Origin: Novosphingobium sp. AP12
GTDB lineage: Bacteria > Pseudomonadota > Alphaproteobacteria > Sphingomonadales > Sphingomonadaceae
DNA: 47,091 nucleotides
Direction: 5' to 3'
NCBI RefSeq assembly: GCF_000281975.1
Contig: NZ_AKKE01000130.1
Location: 1 to 47,091 of the forward strand
Shown: positions 1-8,194 of the stretch, one piece after another
Position numbering within the stretch: the stretch's first letter is position 1
Layout: every line of letters starts with the position of its first letter
Program-made: the position numbers and the translations under genes
The notes under the pieces: model-generated
Told to the model about the DNA's origin: nothing
Database searches by the model: none
The model's input: the letters and a program-made list of their open reading frames with translations, nothing else

Positions 1-2099
1 ATCCGGCGGCCGCCGCTCCCCAGTGGCTCGACATTGGTCCGACGAATCGCTGGGCCATGTTTGACCAGGCGCTGGGCACGGCGACGACTGCCGCCAACGT
101 GATCACCGTCTCGATCGACGCCGGCGCCATCGATGCGGTGGCGCTGCTCGACGTCGTCGCGGCGACTATCCGTGTGCAGATTGGTGGCTACGATCGCACG
201 GTTGCGGCCACCGAGGGCGCGATCACCTTCCTCGATCTCCCCGGGGCAGGTGGAGTGGTCACTGTGACCATTGCCGGCGTGGGTCAGGTGGCGGTGGGTA
301 CGCTGCTGGTCGGCGGCCTCGCGGGGCTCGGTGTGACTGAGGCGAGCCCGACCGCAGGGATCACCGACTACAGCCGGAAGGACGTCGACGAATTCGGCGA
401 GGTGACGATCGTTGAGCGCGCCTGGGCCAAGGGCATGTCGGCGAATGCGCTGATCGATACAGCGGCGATCGACGTGGTGTTTGATCGCATCGCCGCGGTG
501 CGTGCGCGGCCATGTCTGTGGATCGGCGAGGACGGCGTCGACAGCCTGACGATCTACGGGTTCTTCAAGGATTTCTCGATTGAGGTCGGCGAGAACGTCA
601 GCAAGCTGGCGCTGTCAATCGAAGGTCTCAGCGCTGCCGAAAAGGCCTTGCCGCTGGGTGCTGCCGTCGACTGGCCGGACATTGCGGATCCGGATGGCAC
701 CAAGCCGGAGGAGAACGCTACTGTGGGCGCCCCCCCGGGCACGCCCGTAGGCGATGGCAATGCGCAGGACGCGATGGATGCGCTGAAGGCGCTCGCATCC
801 ACCACCACCGCGGCAGACATCGTGGAGGGCGCCAAATCCCTCGTCGAGCGGCAGCGCAACAACCTGCTCGCCACCTACAACATGCAGATCCTCGCCGAAG
901 AGCGGAAGGACAGGTGGGAACGGCTGACGCATCTCGATGGCAGCGAAATTGGAACCCGCGTCCGGCAGGAGATCAGCGAACGCACCGAACAGGGCGAGGC
1001 GCTCATAGAGATGCTGACCTCGATCGAGGCAACCGCCACCGACGGTATTGATGCGGCCATGGCGGCGATCGAACTGGAGCAGGTCGTTCGCGCTTCTGCA
1101 GACTCGGCCGAAACGGCTGCACGGGAATTGGCCATCTCGCTATTTCAGTCCGATGTCGGCGGCTTGGTCTCTGACCTGCAGGCAGCGATCGTCAGCGAGG
1201 CTTCGACCCGGGCCGACGCTGACAGCGCCGAGGCCGATCTACGTCAGGCCCTTGCGGCCACTTTAGACGGCGCCGTGAACGACCTGAATGCAGCGATATT
1301 GGTCGAGCAAAACGCGCGCGTTACCGCAGACGAAGCCGAGGCGACGGCGCGGGCCGCGCTGGCAGCAACTCTCTCTGGCGGCATTGCCGATGTCAGCGCC
1401 CTCGTGTTGGAAGAGCAAACTGCGCGTGTGAGCGAGGATGAGGCGCTGGCCTCCCAGCTGTTCGCGCTCGAGACCACGTTCGAAGGCCAGACCGCCGAGA
1501 TCGTGATCCTGGCAGAATCCGTTGACGGATTGTTCCTGCGCTACGGCGTCAAGCTGGATAGCAACGGCCATGTCATCGGCTTCCTTGCCAATAATGACGG
1601 GGTCGAAGGCGGCTTCGACTTTGTCGCCGACTACTTCCGGGTTTGGGATGCGGCTGGCACCTTCAGCCAGGCCGTGTTCGAGATCGACGGCGACACCGTG
1701 AAGATGCCGAACGTTGAGGTGGACCGGCTGAAGGCTGGATCGGGCAACAGTGCGCAATTCGCTGCGGTCGCTGCCTCAACGCCGGTACCCGGCGCCGGTA
1801 TGGGCACTAAGCTGACAGTGCTCACGCGCACCGTCACGCTCCTTGCGCCTGGCTCCATCCAAGCCCTCGCCGCACTGGCGATCAGTTACGCCGGTTCAGT
1901 TTCCAACTCGAACCTGACGCTTCGGATCGGCGGCGTTCAGGTCTTCTCGGTCGGCGGCGCGACCAGTGAAATCTCGGCGGTTCTCGCCGGCTCGAACACT
2001 TTGGCGGCGGGTACCTACAGCGTCGAAGTCGCCTTTGAAGGACCTTCCAATATGACCATCATAGGCCGCAACCTCGCTACGACGATCGTCTACTCATGA
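1..2099 (+). CDS. Phage tail-fibre/tip protein (5'-truncated by window)
   Basis: The open frame runs in from base 3, and the residues before the first ATG at 57 (ending WLDIGPTNRWAMFDQ) read as a conserved phage tail module, so the true start lies upstream of the window. The next ~200 residues are beta-rich. A long alanine/glutamate-rich coiled coil follows (about codons 250-490), with repeated units of the type 'AAI..EQ.AR...DEAEA.ARAALAATL'. After it comes a segment resembling the DUF1983 region of lambda gpJ-like central tail fibres (YGVKLDSNGHVIGFLANN, then FEIDGDTVKMPNVEVDRL). The last ~130 residues are a beta-rich tip. Family knowledge places such proteins at the tail tip for host contact. 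The stop overlaps the next start (ATGA at 2096). The tail assignment is firm; the exact homologue is not. Confidence 0.8.
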   Translation, partial: PAAAAPQWLDIGPTNRWAMFDQALGTATTAANVITVSIDAGAIDAVALLDVVAATIRVQIGGYDRTVAATEGAITFLDLPGAGGVVTVTIAGVGQVAVGTLLVGGLAGLGVTEASPTAGITDYSRKDVDEFGEVTIVERAWAKGMSANALIDTAAIDVVFDRIAAVRARPCLWIGEDGVDSLTIYGFFKDFSIEVGENVSKLALSIEGLSAAEKALPLGAAVDWPDIADPDGTKPEENATVGAPPGTPVGDGNAQDAMDALKALASTTTAADIVEGAKSLVERQRNNLLATYNMQILAEERKDRWERLTHLDGSEIGTRVRQEISERTEQGEALIEMLTSIEATATDGIDAAMAAIELEQVVRASADSAETAARELAISLFQSDVGGLVSDLQAAIVSEASTRADADSAEADLRQALAATLDGAVNDLNAAILVEQNARVTADEAEATARAALAATLSGGIADVSALVLEEQTARVSEDEALASQLFALETTFEGQTAEIVILAESVDGLFLRYGVKLDSNGHVIGFLANNDGVEGGFDFVADYFRVWDAAGTFSQAVFEIDGDTVKMPNVEVDRLKAGSGNSAQFAAVAASTPVPGAGMGTKLTVLTRTVTLLAPGSIQALAALAISYAGSVSNSNLTLRIGGVQVFSVGGATSEISAVLAGSNTLAAGTYSVEVAFEGPSNMTIIGRNLATTIVYS

Positions 2100-2275
2100 C
2101 GGCGGTCGTCTTCTTCGATCCAGCCACCGGCGTCATCAGCGAGTGCGCCACGGGGCCGATCGAGTGGGCACAGGTCGATGGCCGTCCCTTCGTCGAAGTC
2201 CCAGAATTCCGTCCCGACTGGGATGCCACGCACATCGTTGTCGATGGCCATGTCACCCGCAAGCCGAAGGATTGA
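2096..2275 (+). CDS. Small phage tail-region protein, 59 aa
   Basis: This 59-residue frame starts MTAVVFFDPATGVIS and ends VVDGHVTRKPKD. Its ATG overlaps the TGA of the tail-fibre gene in an ATGA junction, so translation is probably coupled. The C-terminal 'THIVVDGHVTRKP' resembles a short module seen at the ends of small tail-associated phage proteins. No membrane segment or catalytic motif is visible. It lies between the tail fibre and a second small gene that starts 3 bases after its stop, so it belongs to the late tail operon. Function unknown. Confidence 0.7.
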   Translation: MTAVVFFDPATGVISECATGPIEWAQVDGRPFVEVPEFRPDWDATHIVVDGHVTRKPKD

Positions 2276-2278
2276 GCC

Positions 2279-2551
2279 ATGAAGGACGACAACCCGTCGA
2301 TCGAGACCATGCGCACCCAGCGCGACGAGATTGAACGCCAACTGGCTCAAGCCACGATCGCGCCGATGCAGGAATTCCTCGCGCTGCTGGGCAGCGACGA
2401 GATCACAGAGTTCCTTGATCGCCTTGCTTCGGCTGCCAGCCCCCTCGAGGAACGCACGCGGCGCCAGGTCACGCAGTGGGCTAGCGCCCGCACGGCCATG
2501 GTCAAGATTGGCGACATCGAACTGGCCCGCCTGCGCAAGCTGGTCGACTGA
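2279..2551 (+). CDS. Small helical phage protein, 90 aa
   Basis: A 90-residue, charge-rich and predominantly helical protein (MKDDNPSIETMRTQRDEIERQ at the start). The ATG follows the previous stop by 3 bases, and the stop is followed at once by the ribosome site of the tailspike gene. It has no signal peptide or membrane segment. Position and size fit an accessory tail or assembly-chaperone protein, but I do not recognise a family. Confidence 0.65.
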   Translation: MKDDNPSIETMRTQRDEIERQLAQATIAPMQEFLALLGSDEITEFLDRLASAASPLEERTRRQVTQWASARTAMVKIGDIELARLRKLVD

Positions 2552-2565
2552 AAGGAGGGCTTGCC

Positions 2566-4608
2566 GTGGCATACGAAGATCAGCTGGCGACACTTCTAGA
2601 GCGCAATGCCGCGCTATTCGCCGGCATGGAGCCGATCCAGAACGGCGTCGAGTATCGGCGGGACACGCCTGAAGCGGGAGCCGACCTGCCCATAGATGCA
2701 CGTTTCAACAGCATTGATCCGCTGACCGGCCTGCGGCGTCGGTATCGGCGGATCGACGCCGCGCCTGGCTTCGTCGATGAAGGGCCGTTCGTAGAGCCGG
2801 GCGATGTGGGGCTGATCGGCTATCCTACCGACTCTAGTCAGCTTCCTGTCAGCGACCCACAAGCCGAGGCGCTGGTTGGCAGGCAAGAGCTGGCCGATCC
2901 GTCGGGGTCGCAAAAAGTCGGCTTCAGCCTGCTCGCTGGCGTTCCTGTGGCCACTGACCTTGAAAATCTCCTTAAGGAAAAGGTGACCGCACGGAAGCTC
3001 GGTATCGTTCCCAGCGAGGTCGATCAGACAGACAAGATCCGCGCGCGCTTTGCTTCGGTGGGCATGGGCGTCATCGACTTCCGGGATGCTGGACCGATTG
3101 TCGTCTCTGACGAAATCCGGATCACGACGCCGCTGCACCTGATCGGCCCGGGGGGCTATTTCGAGAATTACGGCGCGATCCCTCGGGGGGCTTACTGGAA
3201 GCTCAAGGATGATGCGTCTCTCCCAGTCGGTAAGGCCCTCATGCGCATCCTGTATCAGGGGGCGCAGCGAGATAGCCGCCTTGCCGCGCGGGTCTCAGGC
3301 TTCGCCTTCTTCGGCAACAAGGGAAACCTCGACAGTCATGCCGACGGCCTCGTGCTTCACGGTGCTCGCTATGCCCAGGCCGATGATTGCATCTTTCTAC
3401 AGCATGCAGGGGCAGGCTTCCGGACCCAGACAGGCGGCGCCCAGGGCGCGACGCAATCAAACACCCGCCTGCGGCAACTCGTCTCGTTGTATAATCGCGG
3501 GAATGGCTACATCCTGGCTTGCCCGGACACCGCCGCTTTCGGGCTGATTGCCGGTGCTAACACTGCCTCGGGCTTTAACATCAGCGCAGTAACCGAGTTG
3601 TTGGGCGCGCTGGCCTGGAACAACGGCGTCGATGGCATCTACATCGAGGGCGATTGGATGCGCGTGCAGGCCTCTGCCTACGACAATAACCGCTGCGGCA
3701 TTTACGTGAATGGCGCACGGATCGGCGTCAATCTTGACGGATCGAAGGTGCTTCGCAATGGCCTCGATCTGCTCGCCGTCGGCTACGCCACGGACCTTCG
3801 CTCCGGCGTCTTCTTTGCGGGGGCGGCGCAAGGCTGCTCGGCCAGAGGTCTGCTCACTGGGAACAACACCGATGGCGCCGACGCTGGTCGGTCACCCCAA
3901 ACGTACGGTCTCATCGTCGGTTTGGAAGGGGTCGAGGCGCAGGTCGATTATGACACCCCAACTTCCGCGCGCGACGGTGTCATCCGCTACATCCGAGTGA
4001 CGAGCGAAGGGTCCGGCTACACCTTTGCCAATGTCGCAATTACCGGCGCCGCTTCGGGATCTGGTGCGACCGCAGCGGCAACCGTGGTCGATGGCAAGGT
4101 AGTCGGCATCACGATCACGAATGGCGGTTCGGGTTACGCTGGTCGCCCTGCATCGCCAGGCTTCCCGGAACTGCCTGGCGCTCCGATCGTCGTCACCATC
4201 ACCGGCGATGGCACCGGTGCGGCAGCAGTGGCCAGCCACGGCGGCAACGTCTTCGGCCCCGTGAAAGACTACTCGGTTCGCAGCGGCGAGCGGGTAAGCA
4301 AGCTGCTGATCGGGGACGGAACGCCGGTCAAGAAAATCTATAGCGTCACCGTCAACCAGGCGCTGCCGACGTTGGCAGCCGGCGCGACGGATAGCTGGAA
4401 CTATGCCAGCTCAGCCTTGGGCATCGCGGCCGGCGATACCGATTTCGTACCGTCCGTGCATGTCGCCGGCATGCCAGGCGGGGTGCAAATTACCGTTTCC
4501 CTGACCGCTGCAAACACGCTGACGATCACCAGGACCAATCACAGCGCCGCCAGTGTGGCCAGCGGGACTTTCGCCATGCGCGTGATGGTGGCGAGATTCG
4601 CCTCGTGA
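2566..4608 (+). CDS. Phage tailspike, right-handed beta-helix type
   Basis: Starts at GTG 2566, preceded by an excellent Shine-Dalgarno (aaaggaggg, 2550-2558). The 680-residue product has an N-terminal capsule-adaptor-like part, then a pectate-lyase-like beta-helix from about residue 160 (VGMGVIDFRDAGPIVVSDEI; HADGLVLHGARYAQADDCIF; NNGVDGIYIEGDWMRVQASA). Near residues 470-560 are two copies of a glycine-rich GSGYT/A...TITG.G.GA repeat found in many phage fibres. The C-terminal ~100 residues are beta-rich and probably trimerise. Family knowledge: such spikes bind and often cleave host capsule or O-antigen. Catalytic residues cannot be named from sequence alone, so depolymerase activity is inference. 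Confidence 0.8.
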   Translation: MAYEDQLATLLERNAALFAGMEPIQNGVEYRRDTPEAGADLPIDARFNSIDPLTGLRRRYRRIDAAPGFVDEGPFVEPGDVGLIGYPTDSSQLPVSDPQAEALVGRQELADPSGSQKVGFSLLAGVPVATDLENLLKEKVTARKLGIVPSEVDQTDKIRARFASVGMGVIDFRDAGPIVVSDEIRITTPLHLIGPGGYFENYGAIPRGAYWKLKDDASLPVGKALMRILYQGAQRDSRLAARVSGFAFFGNKGNLDSHADGLVLHGARYAQADDCIFLQHAGAGFRTQTGGAQGATQSNTRLRQLVSLYNRGNGYILACPDTAAFGLIAGANTASGFNISAVTELLGALAWNNGVDGIYIEGDWMRVQASAYDNNRCGIYVNGARIGVNLDGSKVLRNGLDLLAVGYATDLRSGVFFAGAAQGCSARGLLTGNNTDGADAGRSPQTYGLIVGLEGVEAQVDYDTPTSARDGVIRYIRVTSEGSGYTFANVAITGAASGSGATAAATVVDGKVVGITITNGGSGYAGRPASPGFPELPGAPIVVTITGDGTGAAAVASHGGNVFGPVKDYSVRSGERVSKLLIGDGTPVKKIYSVTVNQALPTLAAGATDSWNYASSALGIAAGDTDFVPSVHVAGMPGGVQITVSLTAANTLTITRTNHSAASVASGTFAMRVMVARFAS

Positions 4609-4657
4609 TCGCCAACAGGGCCGTCAGCAATATGCAGACCAGAGCAAGGCGCGGACT

Positions 4658-5209
4658 ATGAACCTAACTGCACTCGGCGCGGCAACCAGCCTGGTCGCGC
4701 AATCCGTCGAGGCGGGGCCGGCCACGGCCATCCCGCCCAGCTTCAATGACGGCACGTCGCTGTTCCTATTCAACCTGTTCGTCATGACCTCTGCCACGTT
4801 CCTAGGCGCGATGATGACGGGAAAGCAGGCGCGCCGGATCTGGATGCAGCGCCGGTGGGATCATCCGAAAGACCCTGTTTCCATATACCGGATCATCCTG
4901 CTTTTCGCCGCAGCTGGTCTGACGCTTCGATGCGGTGCCGCCGCCATGGAGCTGTGGGGGTGGAACCCAGATAACCCGGTGACGATCGCCCGCGTCATGA
5001 TGGCCAAGCGCTGGATTGATCCGATCGCCGTCGCATGCGGCATGGCGTGGATGGGCCTGGCCATCCTCGGCGAGCCGGGCGTCGAGCATCAGCTGCGCAA
5101 GGCTCCGCTTCCTGTCGACATGTGGAGCCGCTGGCCGCAGCTCGCCCGAGCCGGCGGTGTCGTTATCCTAAGCTTCGTAGCTGCGCTGTCAGCCGTATGT
5201 CTGCGCTAA
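4658..5209 (+). CDS. Phage membrane protein of the lysis region
   Basis: A 183-residue protein with about four hydrophobic stretches: FLFNLFVMTSATFLGAMM, IILLFAAAGLTLRCGAAAM, IAVACGMAWMGLAIL and AGGVVILSFVAALSAV. The ATG follows a good ribosome site (aaggcgcgga). Its end overlaps the start of the next membrane protein by 13 bases, and the endolysin follows, so it belongs to the lysis module. It may be a holin-associated membrane protein. I do not recognise a named family. Confidence 0.65.
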   Translation: MNLTALGAATSLVAQSVEAGPATAIPPSFNDGTSLFLFNLFVMTSATFLGAMMTGKQARRIWMQRRWDHPKDPVSIYRIILLFAAAGLTLRCGAAAMELWGWNPDNPVTIARVMMAKRWIDPIAVACGMAWMGLAILGEPGVEHQLRKAPLPVDMWSRWPQLARAGGVVILSFVAALSAVCLR

Positions 5210-5589
5210 GATTGATCGCGGTGCTGGGGGCCGCAGCTATGGGCGGTGTCGTGTCTCGCGAGCCGGTGGTCTGGTGGATCGCTGGCTATCCCTTTCCGGC
5301 AGGCCCGATGGTGGTCTGCATTCTCGCCGTGATCATCACCCGCTTGGTCATCGGCCTGCAGGCGGAGGGCCGGGCGCAGTGGGCGCTCGATTTCGCCATC
5401 ACCGCGCTGTGCCTGCTGGTCACCGTGCTGTGGGTCCAGGCGCACCAGCTCGATCTGCTCAAGGCGGGTATCACCGGCATCGGCATAGGCTCGGCGGGAG
5501 CGGGCCTGATCGGCTTTGCCAAGAGCGCAGTCATGGGCCGCGCGAAGGCGGCGATCGATGCTTTCCTCGGGACCGCCCCGAAAGCCTGA
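5197..5589 (+). CDS. Putative holin, small membrane protein
   Basis: A 130-residue product with three hydrophobic segments: LIAVLGAAAMGGVV, FPAGPMVVCILAVIITRLVIGL and WALDFAITALCLLVTVLWV, then a glycine-rich IGIGSAGAGLIGFAKSA stretch and a short basic tail. The ATG at 5197 lies inside the end of the previous gene, 42 bases before the endolysin ribosome site. Size, topology and position immediately upstream of a signal-less endolysin are what is known for holins. No sequence family is recognised, so holin is a context inference. Confidence 0.6.
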   Translation: MSALRLIAVLGAAAMGGVVSREPVVWWIAGYPFPAGPMVVCILAVIITRLVIGLQAEGRAQWALDFAITALCLLVTVLWVQAHQLDLLKAGITGIGIGSAGAGLIGFAKSAVMGRAKAAIDAFLGTAPKA

Positions 5590-5631
5590 CCGCGCCGTCG
5601 TGCGCATCCCGACATCGAAGGAGGCGTAGCT

Positions 5632-6099
5632 ATGCAGCTTGGACCCAAGGGCGAAGCTCTGATCAAAAAATGGGAGGGGTACTCCAAGGACCTCGGCGAC
5701 GGCCGGGTCCAGGCCTATCCGGACCCAGCGACGGGCGGAGCGCCCTGGACCATCGGCTGGGGCTCGACTGGCGCGGACATTCGCAAGGGCACCATTTGGA
5801 CCCGGGAGAAGGCGCAGGCGCGGTTCACCGCTCATGTCGGGGAGTTCGCTGCCCAGGTGTCCAAGCTGCTCGCTACCACCCCCACGACGCAAAACCAGTT
5901 CGATGCCATGGTGTCGCTCGCCTACAATGTCGGCGCTACAAACTTCGCGGCCTCGACCCTGCTCCGCAAGCACCGCGCGCGCGACTATGCCGGCGCTGCA
6001 GGCGAATTCTCGCGCTGGAACAAGGCGGCGGGTCGGGTGATGGCGGGTCTGACGAAGCGGCGCGCAGACGAGGCCAAGCTGTACGGCACGAAGTCATGA
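5632..6099 (+). CDS. Phage endolysin, GH24 lysozyme
   Basis: A 155-residue glycoside hydrolase family 24 (T4-type) muramidase that cleaves the peptidoglycan MurNAc-GlcNAc bond. The usual catalytic set is visible: Glu15 in KKWEGY, Asp31 in AYPDP and Thr40 in WTIGWGSTG. The typical QFDAMVSLAYNVG and FSRWNKAAGRVMAGLTKRRADE motifs follow. There is no signal or SAR segment, so export should depend on a holin. The start has a strong ribosome site (gaaggagg). The stop overlaps the Rz start in an ATGA junction, giving a compact membrane protein-holin-lysozyme-spanin cassette. Confidence 0.93.
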   Translation: MQLGPKGEALIKKWEGYSKDLGDGRVQAYPDPATGGAPWTIGWGSTGADIRKGTIWTREKAQARFTAHVGEFAAQVSKLLATTPTTQNQFDAMVSLAYNVGATNFAASTLLRKHRARDYAGAAGEFSRWNKAAGRVMAGLTKRRADEAKLYGTKS

Positions 6100-6488
6100 T
6101 CCGCCTCCCCTGGCTTGCTGGCATCGGCGCGGCGCTGCTCGCGCTCGGTGCATGGGGTGGCTGGACCGTCAGCGACTGGCGCCACGACAGCAAAGCCCTC
6201 GACGCGCTCGCGGATGCCACGAAGGCCACCAACGAAGCGGCCCAGCACATGCGCGCCCAGGGCGACCTTTACGAGAAAGACCGACAGGATGACCAAAGCC
6301 AGTCCATGGTGCGGGAAAGCCGCATCAGCACGATCTATCGCGACGTCGCGGTCCCTGCCGACTGCGCTGTGCCTGATGCTGCTGGCAGCGTGCTCGACGA
6401 CGCCATCGGCGCCGCCAACGCCCGTCGCTCAGGCCAATCTGGAAGCGGACTGCCCGCCGGTGGAAGCGCGCCCGTTGCCGTTCGTTGA
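6096..6488 (+). CDS. Rz-like inner-membrane spanin
   Basis: A 130-residue protein with one N-terminal membrane anchor (WLAGIGAALLALGAWGGW), then a charged helical periplasmic stretch (SDWRHDSKALDALADATKATNEAAQHMRAQ and on). Its C-terminal element VPADCAVPDAAGSVLDDAIGAANA is typical of Rz-type proteins of alphaproteobacterial phages. Known role: it pairs with an outer-membrane Rz1 lipoprotein to fuse the two membranes at lysis. It starts within the stop of the lysozyme gene (ATGA at 6096), and a second gene is nested in another frame of its 3' half. Confidence 0.8.
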   Translation: MIRLPWLAGIGAALLALGAWGGWTVSDWRHDSKALDALADATKATNEAAQHMRAQGDLYEKDRQDDQSQSMVRESRISTIYRDVAVPADCAVPDAAGSVLDDAIGAANARRSGQSGSGLPAGGSAPVAVR

Positions 6489-6591
6489 TCCGGAGCGCCT
6501 GCTCTGGGAAATGCGGTTGGTGACGCAGTACGGGGATTGCGCGAACCGACATCACCGGTCGGTGGACGCGCGAGCCACGCTCAAGCCGTAA
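6289..6591 (+). CDS. Rz1-like outer-membrane spanin lipoprotein, nested in Rz
   Basis: A +1-frame gene that starts inside Rz and runs 103 bases past its stop. From ATG 6289 it gives about 100 residues: a basic n-region, a hydrophobic stretch (LPTALCLMLLAAC) and a lipobox with Cys35. A short proline-containing segment (STTPSAPPTP) follows, then CPPVEARPLPFVDPERLLWEMRLVTQYGDCANRH. A lipobox in a frame embedded in Rz is the known arrangement of lambda-type Rz/Rz1 pairs. The start could also be an internal codon nearer the lipobox, since the ribosome site at 6289 is weak. Confidence 0.72.
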   Translation: MTKASPWCGKAASARSIATSRSLPTALCLMLLAACSTTPSAPPTPVAQANLEADCPPVEARPLPFVDPERLLWEMRLVTQYGDCANRHHRSVDARATLKP

Positions 6592-6766
6592 CGATCATTG
6601 CGAGGTAGAATGGGCCTTTGCGCGCACCGCCGGCCCTGAGCGGCCCCGACCCGGTTGCAGCCGAGGGCGCGTAATCAGGTGGGCCTTTCGCGCTGCAGCG
6701 GCCCAGACTGCTTAGGGGATGCGCTTGCCGTGGCCGCTGCCCCAGCCACAGATGAGCAACGGTAGA

Positions 6767-7090
6767 TCACAAGGTTGTGGGCGGCAAGCTCATCCTCGCG
6801 GCCCGTGCCTCATCGCTCCAGCGCCCAGACTGCTCCGGCGTGAACAGCGGCCGATAGACCCCGGAGCGGAAGAAGAAGCGGTTCCACCCGGTGCATCCGG
6901 GCGTCAGGCGACACCGGCAGCGGCGGTTCAAGAGATTGAACTCGCGCCCCACCTTCTCAGCGAGCCCGGCGATCTCGGCCGCCGTAAAGCGATGCAGCCC
7001 CTTGCACTCGGCGCACTCCACCTGGATCTCGCGGCCCGTGCTGAGGATGTTGCCGAGGATGCCGACCGTATCGATGAATGCGTAGCCCAT
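6767..7090 (-). CDS. Cys-rich phage hypothetical protein, 107 aa
   Basis: A leftward gene of 107 residues starting MGYAFIDTVGILGN. It contains VECAECKGLHRF and RRCRCRLTPGC, enough cysteines for a small zinc-binding fold (inference). It ends SLPPTTL. It faces the rightward lysis genes, with 175 bases between their ends holding no gene I can support. It may be the last gene of the leftward prophage group. Unrecognised family; function unknown. Confidence 0.55.
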   Translation of the reverse strand: MGYAFIDTVGILGNILSTGREIQVECAECKGLHRFTAAEIAGLAEKVGREFNLLNRRCRCRLTPGCTGWNRFFFRSGVYRPLFTPEQSGRWSDEARAARMSLPPTTL

Positions 7091-7173
7091 CCGCGATCAT
7101 GGCGCCCTCTCCACGAGTCGGGTCAACGTGCAATGTTCTCGCTACGTTCTAATACTGTGGGCAGGCCTGTGGA

Positions 7174-7368
7174 TCAGTTCGCCGGCCTGCGCAGCCCCGG
7201 CCACATAACCCCATCGCCGGCCGTCTGGCCGAGCTTCTGATCGATGATCAGGTTGAACGCCTCGAGCAGCGCGGCTGGCGTCGTGATCGGTAGGCTGACG
7301 TAAGCGCCCTCCAGTGCGGCGATCACTTCGTCTTCGGTGGCGCAGCGGAGGGATTCAAGTTCGGTCAT
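7174..7368 (-). CDS. Small phage hypothetical protein, 64 aa
   Basis: 64 residues, starting MTELESLRCATEDEVIAALEGAYVSL and ending GVMWPGLRRPAN; a mostly helical N-terminus with no membrane segment. The ribosome site is weak. It lies downstream of a strong hairpin (7443-7471), so it probably has its own promoter or depends on read-through. Unrecognised. Confidence 0.45.
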   Translation of the reverse strand: MTELESLRCATEDEVIAALEGAYVSLPITTPAALLEAFNLIIDQKLGQTAGDGVMWPGLRRPAN

Positions 7369-7442
7369 CGGCGCGATCCAATGTGATGCAACGCCTAGCC
7401 TACGCTCCCATTCGAGAGGTGGATAGGGTGGCAGACACAGAA

Positions 7443-7471
7443 AGGCCTCGCTCGGCGAACCGGCGAGGCCT
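7443..7471 (-). terminator. Strong hairpin, probable terminator of the leftward prophage operon
   Basis: AGGCCTCGC (7443-7451) pairs perfectly with GCGAGGCCT (7463-7471). Inside, CGG pairs with CCG around a CGAA loop, leaving one bulged T at 7452. On the minus strand the stem is followed by TTTCTGTG, a weak T tract. It sits 16 bases past the stop of the 48-aa gene, where a terminator is expected. Confidence 0.65.
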
Positions 7472-7486
7472 TCTGAATTCCGTTAT

Positions 7487-7633
7487 TTAAGCAGCGAGTT
7501 TGAAAACTACCGGCTGCTTCTGCGATGACGGAAACATCGACAAAGCGCGCACGCCTTCGACACCGACCTGGTCGATGGCGGCGTTCACAGCCCTCTCAAT
7601 CGCAGCGAGAACCTTCGGTTCGTTGGCCAGCAT
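7487..7633 (-). CDS. Small phage protein, 48 aa
   Basis: A 48-residue frame, MLANEPKVLAAIERAVNAAI at the start and VVFKLAA at the end, with a predicted amphipathic N-terminal helix. The ATG is preceded by gaggagaaacac, a near-ideal ribosome site, which is the main support for translation. It lies 15 bases after the previous leftward gene and just before a strong hairpin, as the last gene of a coupled operon. No family recognised. Confidence 0.6.
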   Translation of the reverse strand: MLANEPKVLAAIERAVNAAIDQVGVEGVRALSMFPSSQKQPVVFKLAA

Positions 7634-7648
7634 GTGTTTCTCCTCAGC

Positions 7649-8194
7649 TCAGACCTTCGTGATATATAACCACGAACCCTTCATTTCCACAGAGCGAAAA
7701 ATCTTTTCGCCGTCAAGCGCTGCGCCAACCGCTGCAAAAAATTCAGCGTCGTTGGGGCTGCGCAAATGAAACCGGATGTTATTAGCTCCCATAGAACTTT
7801 CGGAAGTGTTAACAACACCCATCAGTGTATGAACCAACACCTGGGAATAGAGTTTCAAACTCGCCTGTCCGAAATCCAGGGAGGGTGAAACCAAGAGGTG
7901 GCGAACACGCAACGTCATGCCGTCAGTGCGCGGCAACCGAGCCAAATTCAGCATGCAGGCTAGGTAATATTGCCCTGATTCGACATGCTTCAACGTAGCT
8001 GCGGCGGTAACCGTCCCGGGCCCGTCTGCGTGGACTAGGCTCCCATCTGCGATCTTCGAAAGTACGCCAAAGCTATCTGGCGCGTAGTCCTCGTAGCATT
8101 CGCCTGCCTCCTCGCACTGGTTTTTCCAGTCGGCGCATAGCGCCTGCCAGCTACCGTCTTTTTCGCTGATCGTTTCGAAGGAAAATTCGCTCAT
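7649..8194 (-). CDS. Prophage accessory protein of unknown function, 181 aa
   Basis: A 181-residue soluble protein (MSEFSFETISEKDGSWQALCADWKNQCEEAGECYED at the start). By eye its base composition is clearly AT-richer than its neighbours. The ATG overlaps the stop of the 36-aa gene (ATGA at 8191-8194), so it is translationally coupled. The central TVTAAATLKHVESGQYYLACMLNLARLP and MTLRVRHLLVSPSL strands are faintly reminiscent of a GNAT-like or other small alpha/beta fold, which I cannot prove. Composition suggests separate acquisition (moron-like gene). Confidence 0.7.
   Translation of the reverse strand: MSEFSFETISEKDGSWQALCADWKNQCEEAGECYEDYAPDSFGVLSKIADGSLVHADGPGTVTAAATLKHVESGQYYLACMLNLARLPRTDGMTLRVRHLLVSPSLDFGQASLKLYSQVLVHTLMGVVNTSESSMGANNIRFHLRSPNDAEFFAAVGAALDGEKIFRSVEMKGSWLYITKV

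Noticed and set aside
5632..6099. SAR endolysin
   Set aside because: No N-terminal hydrophobic signal-anchor; the protein begins directly with the catalytic domain.
6605..6835. Repeated TGGGCCTTT and CCCAGACTGCT words as an array
   Set aside because: Only two imperfect copies each with unequal spacing; no CRISPR-like periodicity, probably a small decayed duplication.
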